The position numbers and the translations under genes were made by a program. The notes beneath the pieces are model-generated. The model was not told the DNA's origin, searched no databases, and was given only the letters and a program-made list of their open reading frames with translations. Shown one piece after another: positions 8,164 to 15,757 of a stretch of DNA of 33,875 bases. Position 1 is the first letter of the stretch; the number at the start of each line of letters is the position of its first letter. Origin of the DNA: Acrocarpospora corrugata (lineage in GTDB: Bacteria; Actinomycetota; Actinomycetes; Streptosporangiales; Streptosporangiaceae); the NCBI RefSeq assembly GCF_009687845.1, contig NZ_BLAD01000105.1:1-33875 (forward strand), read 5' to 3'.

Positions 8164-9210
8164 CTAGCCGATGCGCCAGGTGTCTCCCCCGTGCAGCAGA
8201 TCGGTCAGGCTGCCCTGGCCCTTCTGCGTGGTCGCCGCCGCCACCTGCTCGTTCATCAGCTGGTCGTAGGACGGCCGGTCCACCGACCGGAAGATTCCGA
8301 TCGGCACGTGCGCGAACGCGGGTTCGTCCAACCGGCTGAGCGCGAAGGCGAGCGAAGGATCCGGGTTGTGCACGTCGTGCACCAGGATCTCCTCCTCGCG
8401 CACCGACGCCCGCGGCACCACCTCGACGCCGCCGGTGCGGGCCAGCCGGACGGCCTGGTCGGCGAAGACGATCGGCTGCCCGTGCTCCAGCCGGACCGTG
8501 ATCGCGTCCCGGGTCTCCGGGTCCTTCATCATCTCGAAGGCGCCGTCGTTGAAGATGTTGCAGTTCTGGTAGATCTCCACCAGCGATGTGCCCCGGTGCG
8601 CCACCGCCTCGCGCAGCACCGACTGCAGGTGCTTGCGGTCGCTGTCCAGGGTCCGCGCCACGAACCCGGCCTCGGCGCCGAGCGCCAGCGAGATCGGGTT
8701 GAACGGCTTGTCCAGCGACCCCATCGGCGTCGACTTGGTGATCTTCCCGATCTCCGAGGTGGGCGAGTACTGCCCCTTCGTCAGGCCGTAGATCCGGTTG
8801 TTGAACAGCAGGATGTTCAGGTTGACGTTGCGGCGCAGCGAGTGGATCAGGTGGTTCCCGCCGATGGACAGCGCGTCGCCGTCCCCGGTGATCACCCACA
8901 CCGACAGGTCGGGCCGGGACGCGGCCAGGCCGGTCGCGATCGCCGGCGCCCGCCCGTGGATGGAGTGGAAGCCGTAGGTGTTCAGGTAGTACGGAAACCG
9001 GGACGAGCACCCGATCCCGGACACGAACACGGTGTTCTCACGCTTGATCCCGAGTTCCGGCATGAAGGACTGCACCGCCGCCAGGATCGCGTAGTCCCCG
9101 CAGCCGGGGCACCAGCGGACCTCCTGGTCGGACTTGAACTCCTTCATCGTCTGCTTGGCCTCGGCCCTGGGGATGAGGGCCAGGCCCTTGCCGTTCAACG
9201 ATTCACTCAC
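8164..9210 (-). CDS. korB: 2-oxoacid:ferredoxin oxidoreductase, beta subunit
   Basis: The 348-residue protein is the thiamine-diphosphate and iron-sulfur subunit of a 2-oxoglutarate/2-oxoacid:ferredoxin oxidoreductase. Four cysteines are placed as in the characterised two-subunit enzymes: C34 and C37 (WCPGCGD), C68 (GIGCSSRF) and C217 (YQNCNIF), enough for one 4Fe-4S cluster. The ThDP-binding motif is GDGDALSIGGNH (109-120), followed by LFNNRIYGLTKGQ. The enzyme decarboxylates a 2-oxoacid, forms the acyl-CoA and passes electrons to ferredoxin. The start overlaps the end of korA by 8 bases, as expected for coupled subunits. The nearby complex I-like cluster without NADH module is a plausible electron acceptor through ferredoxin, which is inference. 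Confidence 0.95.
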   Translation of the reverse strand: MSESLNGKGLALIPRAEAKQTMKEFKSDQEVRWCPGCGDYAILAAVQSFMPELGIKRENTVFVSGIGCSSRFPYYLNTYGFHSIHGRAPAIATGLAASRPDLSVWVITGDGDALSIGGNHLIHSLRRNVNLNILLFNNRIYGLTKGQYSPTSEIGKITKSTPMGSLDKPFNPISLALGAEAGFVARTLDSDRKHLQSVLREAVAHRGTSLVEIYQNCNIFNDGAFEMMKDPETRDAITVRLEHGQPIVFADQAVRLARTGGVEVVPRASVREEEILVHDVHNPDPSLAFALSRLDEPAFAHVPIGIFRSVDRPSYDQLMNEQVAAATTQKGQGSLTDLLHGGDTWRIG

Positions 9211-11047
9211 TGTCGATCACGTCCTGGATCACGCCGGCCAGCTCCTCGGCCTTGAACGGAAGCCCGCGAACACGGTTGTAGCTGATGATGTCCACCAGGA
9301 ACTTGGCCCGCAGCAGTAAAGCCAGCTGGCCGAGGTTGATCTCCGGCAGCAGCACCTTGTCGTAGGACTTCAGCACCTCGCCGATGTTCTTGGGGAACGG
9401 GTTGAGATGCCGCAGGTGGGCCTGGGCGACCTGGCCGCCCGCCTTGCGCACCCGGCGCAGCGCCGCCGCGATCGGGCCGTAGGTGGAGCCCCACCCGAGC
9501 ACGAGCACCCGAGCGGAACCGGACGGGTCGTCCACCTCCAGATCGGGCACGTCGATGCCGTCGATCTTGGCCTGCCGGAGCCGGACCATCAGGTCGTGGT
9601 TGTTCGGGTCGTAGGAGATGTTGCCGGTGCCGTCGGCCTTCTCGATGCCGCCGATCCGGTGCTCCAGGCCGGGCGTGCCCGGGACCGCCCACGGCCGGGC
9701 GAGGGTCTCGGCGTCCCGCTTGAACGGCAGGAACGTGCCGTCGTCGCTGTTGCTCTCGGTGGTGAAATCGACGGAAATGTCGGGCAGGTCGTCGATCTCC
9801 GGGAGCTTCCACGGCTCCGAGCCGTTGGCCAGGTAGCCGTCGGACAGGAGCATGACCGGGGTGCGGTACTTCAGCGCGATCCTGGCCGCTTCCACCGCGA
9901 TGGCGAAACAGTCCGACGGGGTCGCGGGGGCGACGACCGGGATGGGGGATTCACCGTTCCGGCCGTACAGGGCCATCAGCAGGTCGGTCTGCTCGGTCTT
10001 GGTGGGCATGCCGGTGGACGGTCCGGCCCGCTGCACGTCGACGACGATGAGCGGGAGTTCGGTGGTCACCGCCAGGCCCACGGTCTCGGCCTTCAGGGCC
10101 ACGCCGGGCCCCGATGTCGTGGTCACCCCGAGCGCGCCGCCGAAGGACGCGCCCAGCGCCGCCCCGACGCCCGCGATCTCGTCCTCGGCCTGGAAGGTCC
10201 GGATCCCGAAGCGCTTGTGCTTGGACAGTTCGTGCAGGATGTCGGAGGCCGGAGTGATCGGATAAGACCCCAGGAACAGCGGCAGCTTCGCCTGCACGGA
10301 CGCGGCGATCAGTCCGTACGCCAGCGCCTGGTTGCCGGAGATGTTCCGGTAGATCCCCGGCGCCAGCTTGGCCGGCTTGATCTCGTACGACACCGAGAAC
10401 GCCTCGGTGGTCTCCCCGTAGTTCCAGCCCGCGTTGAACGCCGCCACGTTGGACTTGGCGATGTCCGGCTTTTTCGCGAATTTGGACTCGATGAATCTGA
10501 TGGTGGCCTCGACCGGCCGGTGGTAGAGCCACGACAGCAGGCCGAGCGCGAACATGTTCTTCGCGCGCTCCGCGTCCTTCTTCGAGATGTCGAAGTCTTC
10601 CAGCGCCTTGACGGTCAGCGAGGTCAGCGGCACCGAGTGCACCCGCCACTCGCTCAGCGACTCGTCATCGAGCGGGCTCTCCGTGTAGCCGACCTTGGCC
10701 AGGTTGCGCTTGGTGAACTCGTCCGAGTTCGCGATGATGTCGGCCCCACGCGGGAGGTCGGACAGGTTCGCCTTGAGCGCGGCCGGGTTCATCGCGACCA
10801 GGACGTTGGGCGCGTCCCCTGGGGTCAGGATGTCATGGTCGGCGAAGTGGAGCTGGAAGCTCGACACGCCCGGCAGAGTGCCCGCGGGAGCGCGGATCTC
10901 GGCCGGGAAGTTGGGGAGAGTGGAGAGGTCGTTGCCGAACTCTGCGGTCTCCGCGGTGAAGCGGTCTCCGGTCAGCTGCATGCCGTCGCCGGAGTCACCC
11001 GCGAACCGGATGATCACGCGGTCGAGTTGCTGAACCTGTTTGGTCAC
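9203..11047 (-). CDS. korA: 2-oxoacid:ferredoxin oxidoreductase, fused gamma-alpha subunit
   Basis: This 614-residue protein fuses the gamma domain (roughly residues 1-200, beginning IIRFAGDSGDGMQLTGDRF) to the alpha domain (from about residue 225). The alpha domain carries the YPITPASDILHEL motif, known to be needed for 2-oxoacid and CoA handling in the two-subunit enzymes, then FQAEDEIAGVGAALGASF and TTSGPGVALKAE. The arrangement matches KorA of actinobacteria, which works with KorB as a CO2-releasing, ferredoxin-reducing enzyme tolerant of oxygen in some species. The GTG start at 11047 is preceded by an AAGGAGG Shine-Dalgarno about 11 nt upstream. No stop or frameshift interrupts the two domains. 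The preferred substrate, 2-oxoglutarate or pyruvate, cannot be settled from sequence alone. Confidence 0.95.
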   Translation of the reverse strand: MTKQVQQLDRVIIRFAGDSGDGMQLTGDRFTAETAEFGNDLSTLPNFPAEIRAPAGTLPGVSSFQLHFADHDILTPGDAPNVLVAMNPAALKANLSDLPRGADIIANSDEFTKRNLAKVGYTESPLDDESLSEWRVHSVPLTSLTVKALEDFDISKKDAERAKNMFALGLLSWLYHRPVEATIRFIESKFAKKPDIAKSNVAAFNAGWNYGETTEAFSVSYEIKPAKLAPGIYRNISGNQALAYGLIAASVQAKLPLFLGSYPITPASDILHELSKHKRFGIRTFQAEDEIAGVGAALGASFGGALGVTTTSGPGVALKAETVGLAVTTELPLIVVDVQRAGPSTGMPTKTEQTDLLMALYGRNGESPIPVVAPATPSDCFAIAVEAARIALKYRTPVMLLSDGYLANGSEPWKLPEIDDLPDISVDFTTESNSDDGTFLPFKRDAETLARPWAVPGTPGLEHRIGGIEKADGTGNISYDPNNHDLMVRLRQAKIDGIDVPDLEVDDPSGSARVLVLGWGSTYGPIAAALRRVRKAGGQVAQAHLRHLNPFPKNIGEVLKSYDKVLLPEINLGQLALLLRAKFLVDIISYNRVRGLPFKAEELAGVIQDVIDSE

Positions 11048-11122
11048 AGCTGCTCAATCCTCCTTGACGCGACCGAGCGCACGAGCTCGTCGCGTTCTTG
11101 TTTCCATGCTAGATCCCTGGAG

Positions 11123-11141
11123 CCACGATGAATTGTCGTGG
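11123..11141. promoter_or_regulatory. Inverted repeat upstream of korA (possible operator)
   Basis: The sequence CCACGA, a 7-base spacer and TCGTGG form a perfect 6-bp inverted repeat 76 bases upstream of the korA start. On the minus strand a TAGCAT hexamer at about 11106-11111 lies just downstream and could be a -10 element, which would put the palindrome around the -35 position, a common place for a repressor site. The -35 itself is not convincing. Function is inferred. Confidence 0.35.
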
Positions 11142-11181
11142 TTTGCTCTTCGCCGGGGTGTGACTTACGCGGGGCGGTCAA

Positions 11182-11240
11182 ACAGTGATCCTGGGGGGCC
11201 ATCAGGAGAACGTCACTGTGTCAGGTCGCCCGGCGACACA
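11182..11240. promoter_or_regulatory. Two adjacent hairpins between the deacetylase gene and korA
   Basis: ACAGTGATCCTG at 11182-11193 pairs with CAGGA (11103-11107 relative numbering: 11203-11207) and TCACTGT (11213-11219), giving a 12-bp stem interrupted by a 5-base bulge. It is followed at once by TGTGTC (11217-11222) and GACACA (11235-11240), whose arms slightly overlap the first stem, so the two folds could compete. They may terminate the deacetylase transcript or act as a leader structure for korAB. There is no U-tract. Confidence 0.35.
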
Positions 11241-11329
11241 GCCCCGACGCGAGCCGGCAGAGGTCCACGTGCCGGCGAGCGAAGAGGATGTTTCGGGTCA
11301 CGCTGTCTAACTATATGTCCCCGCCGCTG

Positions 11330-12829
11330 TCACGGCAGCGGTTGCCCACGACGCGAGACGGATGCCCTCCCACCTGCGTCGTAGGTCTGGCCGGGGGTCA
11401 TGCCCGCAGGGGCGTACAACTCGGGCACGGTAACGAGCGTGAACCCGCGCGCGGCGAGCCCGGCCACAATCGCGGGCAGCGCGTCGGCGGTGGCCGGGTT
11501 GGTGTCGTGCAGCAGGACGATCGAGTTCCGGCGTGTCTTGCTGAGCGTGGCGGACACGATCGCACTGGGGTTGTCGCTCTGCCAGTCCATCGGGTCGACG
11601 TTCCACTGGACCAGGCACAGGCCCAGCTCCTTGGCGACCTCGGTGACGTTCGGGTCGGTCGCGCCGTACGGGGCCCTGGCCAGCGTCGGCGTCTGCCCCG
11701 TGGCGTCCTTGATCAGGCTCTGGGTACGGCTCAGCTGGTCGAACACCCGGTTCGCCGCCATCGTGGTGAGATCCCGGTGCGACCAGGTGTGGTTGGCCAC
11801 CTCGTGCCCTTCGTCGCGCATCCGGTCCAGCAGGTCCGGCCGGGCCGCCGCGTTCGCGCCGACCGTGAAGAAGGTGGCCCGCTCGTGCCGCAGCGCGTCC
11901 AGCACCCGCCCGGTGTACGGCCCTGGCCCGTCGTCGAAGGTGAGCGCCACGCAGTTCGCGACCGTGCAGTCCACCCGGCCGGGCCGGTTGTTCGCCGACC
12001 CCAGCCGCTGGGCTCCCGAACTGGACCGCTCGGACGAGCTCATCGGGACGATCTGCGGCACCGTCGCCGGTATCGCCCGCTCCACCGCGTGCCTGGCCCG
12101 CCGCCCGAACGAGGTGAGCAGCGCGTCGGCGTCCTTGCGCGGGATGGCGGCCGCGATCCGGCCCATCGAGCCGGGGGCCACCTGGTAGTCGTCGAACTCC
12201 ACCACCAGGTCGCCGCGGGAGTTGAAGTTCAGCGAGTCGAACAGCAGCGGGTCGGGGTGCACCACGTCGGCGTCCACCGCCGGGTCGCGGTCCAGGTGCT
12301 GCTTCACCAGGGCGGACAGCAGGTTCAGATTGTTCACCAGCTGGGCGGATTCGAAGACGCGGCCGGCCGTCCGGTCGTACCAGAGGGTCTGGGTGGAGTT
12401 CGCCCAGCGCACGCCGCCGAACTCGCCGGTGCGCAGCCGGACCCCGACCACGTCACTGGCCACGGCGCTGAGCTGCCAGTCGACGTTGTACTCCGGGGCC
12501 GGAAAGCGGTCGGTCGTCGTGTGCGCGGTGTAGTCGGCGGCCGCCTTGGCCATGTCGCGGTGGAGCCGCTCGTTGAGGGCCTTGGTGAAGGGCAGGGTCG
12601 GGTAGTTGAGGTGCAGGTGGGGCTGGCGTGAGTCTCCGGAGATGGTCTGCGGGGCCAGTCCCTCGACGTCGGCGGGGTCGACGTAGGTGAGCATGGTCGG
12701 CTCGGAGGCCATGGTGATCTCGTCGTCAGGCTGCCCGTCACTCGCGGGGGAGGTAACGCCGCAGCCCACGCACAGTGCGGCGCACAGCGCAATTCCTCCG
12801 GAGAATCGCAGTGAAGGCATGTATGCCAC
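11330..12829 (-). CDS. Lipoprotein polysaccharide deacetylase with N-terminal DUF3298/PdaC-like domain
   Basis: The 499-residue product has a short lipoprotein signal, ending in the lipobox-like CVGC (Cys near residue 23), so it should be anchored outside the membrane. Residues about 60-240 form a mixed alpha/beta region (YNVDWQLSAVASDVVGVRL, LVVEFDDYQVAPGSMG) that resembles the DUF3298 domain of PdaC/RsiV proteins. From about residue 290 there is a complete NodB domain: motif 1 TFDDGPGPYT, motif 2 NHTWSHRDL, motif 3 RAPYG, and a late LLHDTNP. All catalytic and zinc residues are present, so deacetylation of peptidoglycan or an exopolysaccharide is likely. A GTG at 12829 or an ATG at 12820 could start it; neither has a good ribosome binding site. 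It diverges from nuoA. Confidence 0.85.
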   Translation of the reverse strand: MAYMPSLRFSGGIALCAALCVGCGVTSPASDGQPDDEITMASEPTMLTYVDPADVEGLAPQTISGDSRQPHLHLNYPTLPFTKALNERLHRDMAKAAADYTAHTTTDRFPAPEYNVDWQLSAVASDVVGVRLRTGEFGGVRWANSTQTLWYDRTAGRVFESAQLVNNLNLLSALVKQHLDRDPAVDADVVHPDPLLFDSLNFNSRGDLVVEFDDYQVAPGSMGRIAAAIPRKDADALLTSFGRRARHAVERAIPATVPQIVPMSSSERSSSGAQRLGSANNRPGRVDCTVANCVALTFDDGPGPYTGRVLDALRHERATFFTVGANAAARPDLLDRMRDEGHEVANHTWSHRDLTTMAANRVFDQLSRTQSLIKDATGQTPTLARAPYGATDPNVTEVAKELGLCLVQWNVDPMDWQSDNPSAIVSATLSKTRRNSIVLLHDTNPATADALPAIVAGLAARGFTLVTVPELYAPAGMTPGQTYDAGGRASVSRRGQPLP

Positions 12830-12965
12830 GTTATGGTGGTTTGGCTATCAATCATGCCTCTTTGTCATTGTTTGATGGTTTCTTTGAGGTGTCTGGGGTG
12901 TGGTGGACGAAGGGGGATCTGAGGGCTGTTGGCGTACTCTCGTGGGTGGGAGCTGAGGAGGGCAG
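12830..12965. promoter_or_regulatory. Divergent promoter region between the deacetylase gene and nuoA
   Basis: The 136 bases are T-rich and G-rich on the plus strand and less GC-rich than the genes around them. A GAGGAGGG Shine-Dalgarno precedes the nuoA ATG. A TACTCT hexamer at about 12939-12944 fits a TANNNT -10 element for nuoA, but no clear -35 is found. The region should hold promoters for both divergent transcripts. Confidence 0.4.
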
Positions 12966-13337
12966 ATGACCGGATATTTCGGGTCATATGTGGTCGTGGC
13001 GGTTCTGCTCGGCGTGGGGGTGGCGATCTTCGCGGGTGGGCTGCTGGCCAACCGGCTGCTGCGCCCCGACCGGCCGACCGCCGAGAAGCTCACGACCTAC
13101 GAGTGCGGCGTCGACCCGGTCGGCGAAGGCTGGGCGCAGTCGCAGATCAGGTACTACGTCTTCACTTACCTCTATGTCGTGTTCGCGGTGGACGCCGTCT
13201 TCCTGTTCCCCTGGGCGACCGTCTTCGCCGACCCCGGGTTCGGGCTCACCACGCTGGTCGAGATGTTCGTCTTCCTGGCCTTCATCGCGCTGGGCATCCT
13301 GTACGCCTGGCGCAAACGCGTGCTCACCTGGACGTGA
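12966..13337 (+). CDS. nuoA: Complex I-like subunit A
   Basis: The 123-residue membrane protein has three predicted helices (about 8-28, 65-85 and 92-112) and the diagnostic loop TTYECGVDPVGEGWAQSQIRY, here written in full only as the YECG block near residue 45, which binds near the quinone cavity. NuoA links the peripheral arm to NuoH in the membrane. The ATG start follows a GAGGAGGG Shine-Dalgarno. It is the first gene of a plus-strand cluster whose content is A, B, C, H, then I to N. The protein ends in the usual basic tail (WRKRVLTW). Nothing is missing relative to family length. Confidence 0.95.
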   Translation: MTGYFGSYVVVAVLLGVGVAIFAGGLLANRLLRPDRPTAEKLTTYECGVDPVGEGWAQSQIRYYVFTYLYVVFAVDAVFLFPWATVFADPGFGLTTLVEMFVFLAFIALGILYAWRKRVLTWT

Positions 13338-13364
13338 TTCCCAGGACGTGATTCGAGGAGGACA

Positions 13365-13907
13365 ATGCCACGCATGGCCGATCTTCCGATGCCGACCGTG
13401 GGTCCGGTCTCCCGGCTGGCCCCCAAGCCCATGAAGTTCGTCCTCAACTGGGGCCGCAAGTACTCCCTGTGGGTGTTCAACTTCGGCCTGGCGTGCTGCG
13501 CGATCGAGTTCATCGCGACCTCGATGAGCCGTCACGATTTCATCAGATTCGGGGTCATCCCGTTCGCGAACGGTCCCCGCCAGGCTGACCTGATGATCGT
13601 GTCGGGGACGGTGACCGACAAGATGGCGCCGGCCGTGAAGCGGCTTTATGAGCAGATGCCCGATCCGAAGTATGTGATCTCGTTCGGGGCGTGCTCGAAC
13701 TCGGGCGGACCGTACTGGGACTCGTACTGCGTGACGAAAGGCGTCGACCAGATCATCCCGGTCGACGTGTACGTCCCCGGCTGCCCGCCCCGCCCGGAGG
13801 CATTGCTCCACGGCATCGTGAAACTCCAGGAAATGATCGCCACCGAGAACCTCAGCGACCGCTACGTGTGGGCGAAGGACCAGCCGGGAAACCCGGTGAT
13901 CACGTGA
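13365..13907 (+). CDS. nuoB: Complex I-like subunit B (cluster N2 subunit)
   Basis: The protein has 180 residues and carries the four cysteines that bind the terminal 4Fe-4S cluster N2: C44 and C45 (LACCAIEF), C110 (GACSNSGG) and C140 (VPGCPPRPE). The GTVTDKMAP block is also intact. N2 hands electrons to quinone at the interface of NuoB and NuoD, so the absence of a nuoD gene next to it is notable. The start at 13365 has a GAGGAGGAC Shine-Dalgarno directly upstream. The stop codon lies inside the first unit of a 36-bp tandem repeat that fills the gap before nuoC. The C-terminus (after about residue 160) is short compared with some NuoB proteins, but no motif is lost. Confidence 0.95.
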   Translation: MPRMADLPMPTVGPVSRLAPKPMKFVLNWGRKYSLWVFNFGLACCAIEFIATSMSRHDFIRFGVIPFANGPRQADLMIVSGTVTDKMAPAVKRLYEQMPDPKYVISFGACSNSGGPYWDSYCVTKGVDQIIPVDVYVPGCPPRPEALLHGIVKLQEMIATENLSDRYVWAKDQPGNPVIT

Positions 13908-14060
13908 TGGGCGATCGGTTTGTCCCGGCGAGGGATCGAGTGATGGGCAACTGGTTTGTCTGGGTGAGGGGTCGAGTGATCGCACGGGCGATCGGTTCGT
14001 CGGGGCGAGGGATCGTATGATGGGCGACCGGTTCGTCCCGGTGAAGGATCGAGTGATCGC
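13904..14060 (+). repeat. 36-bp degenerate tandem repeat between nuoB and nuoC
   Basis: Four contiguous units can be read: 13904-13939, 13940-13975, 13976-14016 (with a 5-base insertion) and 14017-14052, followed by a partial fifth that contains the nuoC start. Each unit begins GTGATGGGC or GTGATCGC, has CGGTTTGTC or CGGTTCGTC in the middle, and ends GGGATCGA or a one-base variant. The first unit includes the nuoB stop. The period is a multiple of three and one frame stays open. No function is known. Confidence 0.9.
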
Positions 14061-14579
14061 ATGATCGACCTTCCCGGTGCCACGTTCTCCGAGACCTTCG
14101 GTGAGACCACCGCCGACGTCGACCCGGCCGCCTGGGCGGATGCCCTGGGGCATGCCCGCGACCAGGGCTTTACCTTCTTCGACTGGCTGACCGGAGTCGA
14201 CGATCCGCCGGACGGGTTCGCCGTGGTGGCGCACGTGTTCGATCCGGTGGCCTTCGCGCATCTGCTGATCCGGACTCGGGTGCCGCGCGCCGATCCTCGG
14301 CTCGCCTCCGTGGTGGGCGTCTATCGGGGGGCGAACTGGCACGAACGCGAGACGTACGAGATGTTCGGGGTGATTTTCGAAGGTCATCCCGACCTGAAGC
14401 CGTTGCTGCTGCCCGACGGGTTCGAGGGCAACCCGCTGCGTAAGGATTTCGTGCTCGCGGCCAGGGTGGCGAAGGTCTGGCCGGGGGCCAAGGAGCCGGG
14501 CGAATCTGGTCATGGCGCGCCGAGCCGCCGCAAGATGGCTCCGCCCGGGGTTCCGGCCGATTGGGGCAAGAATGCTTGA
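14061..14579 (+). CDS. nuoC: Complex I-like subunit C
   Basis: The 172-residue protein shows the 30-kDa subunit signature from about residue 92: NWHERETYEMFGV, then FEGHPDLKPLLLPDGF and GNPLRKDF. The N-terminal part has FTFFDWLTGVDD, also typical. NuoC is a structural subunit of the connecting module that normally packs on NuoD; in many bacteria the two are fused. Here the reading frame ends after a short Pro/Lys-rich tail and no NuoD sequence follows, so it is a free NuoC without a local partner. The start ATG at 14061 lies in the last, partial repeat unit, with GAAGG somewhat far upstream. The stop overlaps the nuoH start (ATGCTTGA). Confidence 0.92.
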   Translation: MIDLPGATFSETFGETTADVDPAAWADALGHARDQGFTFFDWLTGVDDPPDGFAVVAHVFDPVAFAHLLIRTRVPRADPRLASVVGVYRGANWHERETYEMFGVIFEGHPDLKPLLLPDGFEGNPLRKDFVLAARVAKVWPGAKEPGESGHGAPSRRKMAPPGVPADWGKNA

Positions 14580-15510
14580 GATCGCGCTCCGGCTCGTCGT
14601 GATCATCGGTGCGTTTCTGCTGCTGCCGCTGATCGTCGGGCAGTTGGAGCACAAGGCGATGGCGCACATGCAGTCGCGGCTGGGGCCGATGTACGCCGGA
14701 GGGTTCCACGGCTGGGCGCAGCTGATCGCGGACGGGGTGAAGTTCGTCCAGAAGGAGGACGTCATCCCGGCCGCCGCCGACCGGGCCGTATTCAAGATCG
14801 CCCCGGCCGTGGCGCTGGTGCCGTACCTGATCGTGATGATCGTCATCCCGGTCGGGCCCGGCCTGTACGGCGTGGACCTGGACGCCGGGCTGTTCTTCGT
14901 GCTGGCCGTGATGGGCGTCGGAGTGCTCGGGTCGATCATGGCCGGGTGGTCGTCGGGCAACAAGTACTCGGTGCTCGGCGGGATGCGGTCGGCGGCGCAG
15001 CTGATGTCCTACGAGCTGCCGCTGGTCCTGGCCGCCTCCAGTGTGGCCATGGCAGCCGGCACCCTCTCGCTCACCGGCATCGTCGAGGCCTGGCAGTGGT
15101 GGTGGCTCCCCTGGCAGGCCATCGGCGCGATCGTCTTCTTCGTGGCCGGCCTGGCCGAACTCCGCCGCCCGCCCTTCGACATGCCGATCGCCGAATCCGA
15201 GATCATCATGGGCCCTATGACGGAATACACCGGCATCCGCTTCGCCCTGTTCATGCTCGCCGAGTACGTCGGCATCGTGGTCCTCTCCGCACTCACCACC
15301 GTCCTGTTCCTGGGCGGCTGGCACGGCCCCTGGCTACCCGGCCCGGTATGGACCCTCATCAAGATCTTCGTGTTGGCGTTCGTGGTGATCTGGGTCCGGG
15401 TGAGCTATCCGCGAATGCGCGAGGACCAACTGCAGAAGCTGGCTTGGGTGGGCTTGGTGCCGCTCGCGCTGGTTCAACTGGCACTGACCGGCGTGGTGAA
15501 AGTCCTCTGA
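14572..15510 (+). CDS. nuoH: Complex I-like subunit H (quinone-site membrane subunit)
   Basis: The 312-residue protein has about eight membrane helices. The conserved cytoplasmic loops are present: GQLEHKAMAHMQSRLGPMYAG in helix 1 and its loop (the GP pair of the family), and FDMPIAESEIIMGPMTEY, the acid-rich loop at the quinone cavity. I chose the ATG at 14572, which overlaps the nuoC stop and has GGGGCAAG upstream; an earlier GTG in frame would add 20 residues from within nuoC. The last residues are LALTGVVKVL, and a second, diverged copy of this end lies 142 bp further on. After nuoH the plus-strand operon is interrupted by three minus-strand genes. Confidence 0.94.
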   Translation: MLEIALRLVVIIGAFLLLPLIVGQLEHKAMAHMQSRLGPMYAGGFHGWAQLIADGVKFVQKEDVIPAAADRAVFKIAPAVALVPYLIVMIVIPVGPGLYGVDLDAGLFFVLAVMGVGVLGSIMAGWSSGNKYSVLGGMRSAAQLMSYELPLVLAASSVAMAAGTLSLTGIVEAWQWWWLPWQAIGAIVFFVAGLAELRRPPFDMPIAESEIIMGPMTEYTGIRFALFMLAEYVGIVVLSALTTVLFLGGWHGPWLPGPVWTLIKIFVLAFVVIWVRVSYPRMREDQLQKLAWVGLVPLALVQLALTGVVKVL

Positions 15511-15580
15511 CCCGCAGGGCCATTCGCGGGGCCAACTGACCGGGCAGCTGAACTCGACCGGACGCCCGGAGCCCGACTGG

Positions 15581-15667
15581 CTGGCGTGGGTGGGTGTGGT
15601 GCCGCTCGCGCTGGCTCAGCTGGCGCTGACCGGTGTGGTGAAGGTTCTTGAGGGAGTGGCCGACTGA
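15581..15667 (+). pseudogene. Duplicated 3' end of nuoH
   Basis: Bases 15581 onwards repeat nuoH 15439-15510 at an offset of 142 bp with about 10 mismatches in 68 bases. Translated in the matching frame it reads LAWVGVVPLALAQ, then LALTGVVKVLEGVAD and a stop, against LAWVGLVPLALVQ and LALTGVVKVL in the real gene. Most differences are silent transitions. Sequence resembling GGCAGCTGAAC follows both stops (15543 and 15671). It has no start and no upstream part, so it is a relic. Confidence 0.85.
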
Positions 15668-15757
15668 CCCGGCAGCTGAACCCGGTCGGAGGCTCGGGGC
15701 CGATTCGGCCGGCCGGTGGACTTGGTCGAACGCCCGGGACCTCGCAGGATCCGCTGG

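Noticed and set aside
13904-14060. Possible CRISPR array (repeats of 36 bp)
   Set aside because: The units are directly adjacent with no unique spacers, and no cas genes are present. It is a tandem repeat.
12984-14963. A 659-codon open frame antisense to nuoA-nuoH
   Set aside because: It runs across four well-supported genes, has low-complexity Arg/Pro/His-rich sequence and no recognisable domain. Long antisense frames are expected at this GC content.
14061-15510. NuoC-NuoD fusion or a nuoD hidden between nuoC and nuoH
   Set aside because: NuoC ends at 14579, overlapping the nuoH start. None of the frames shows NuoD motifs.
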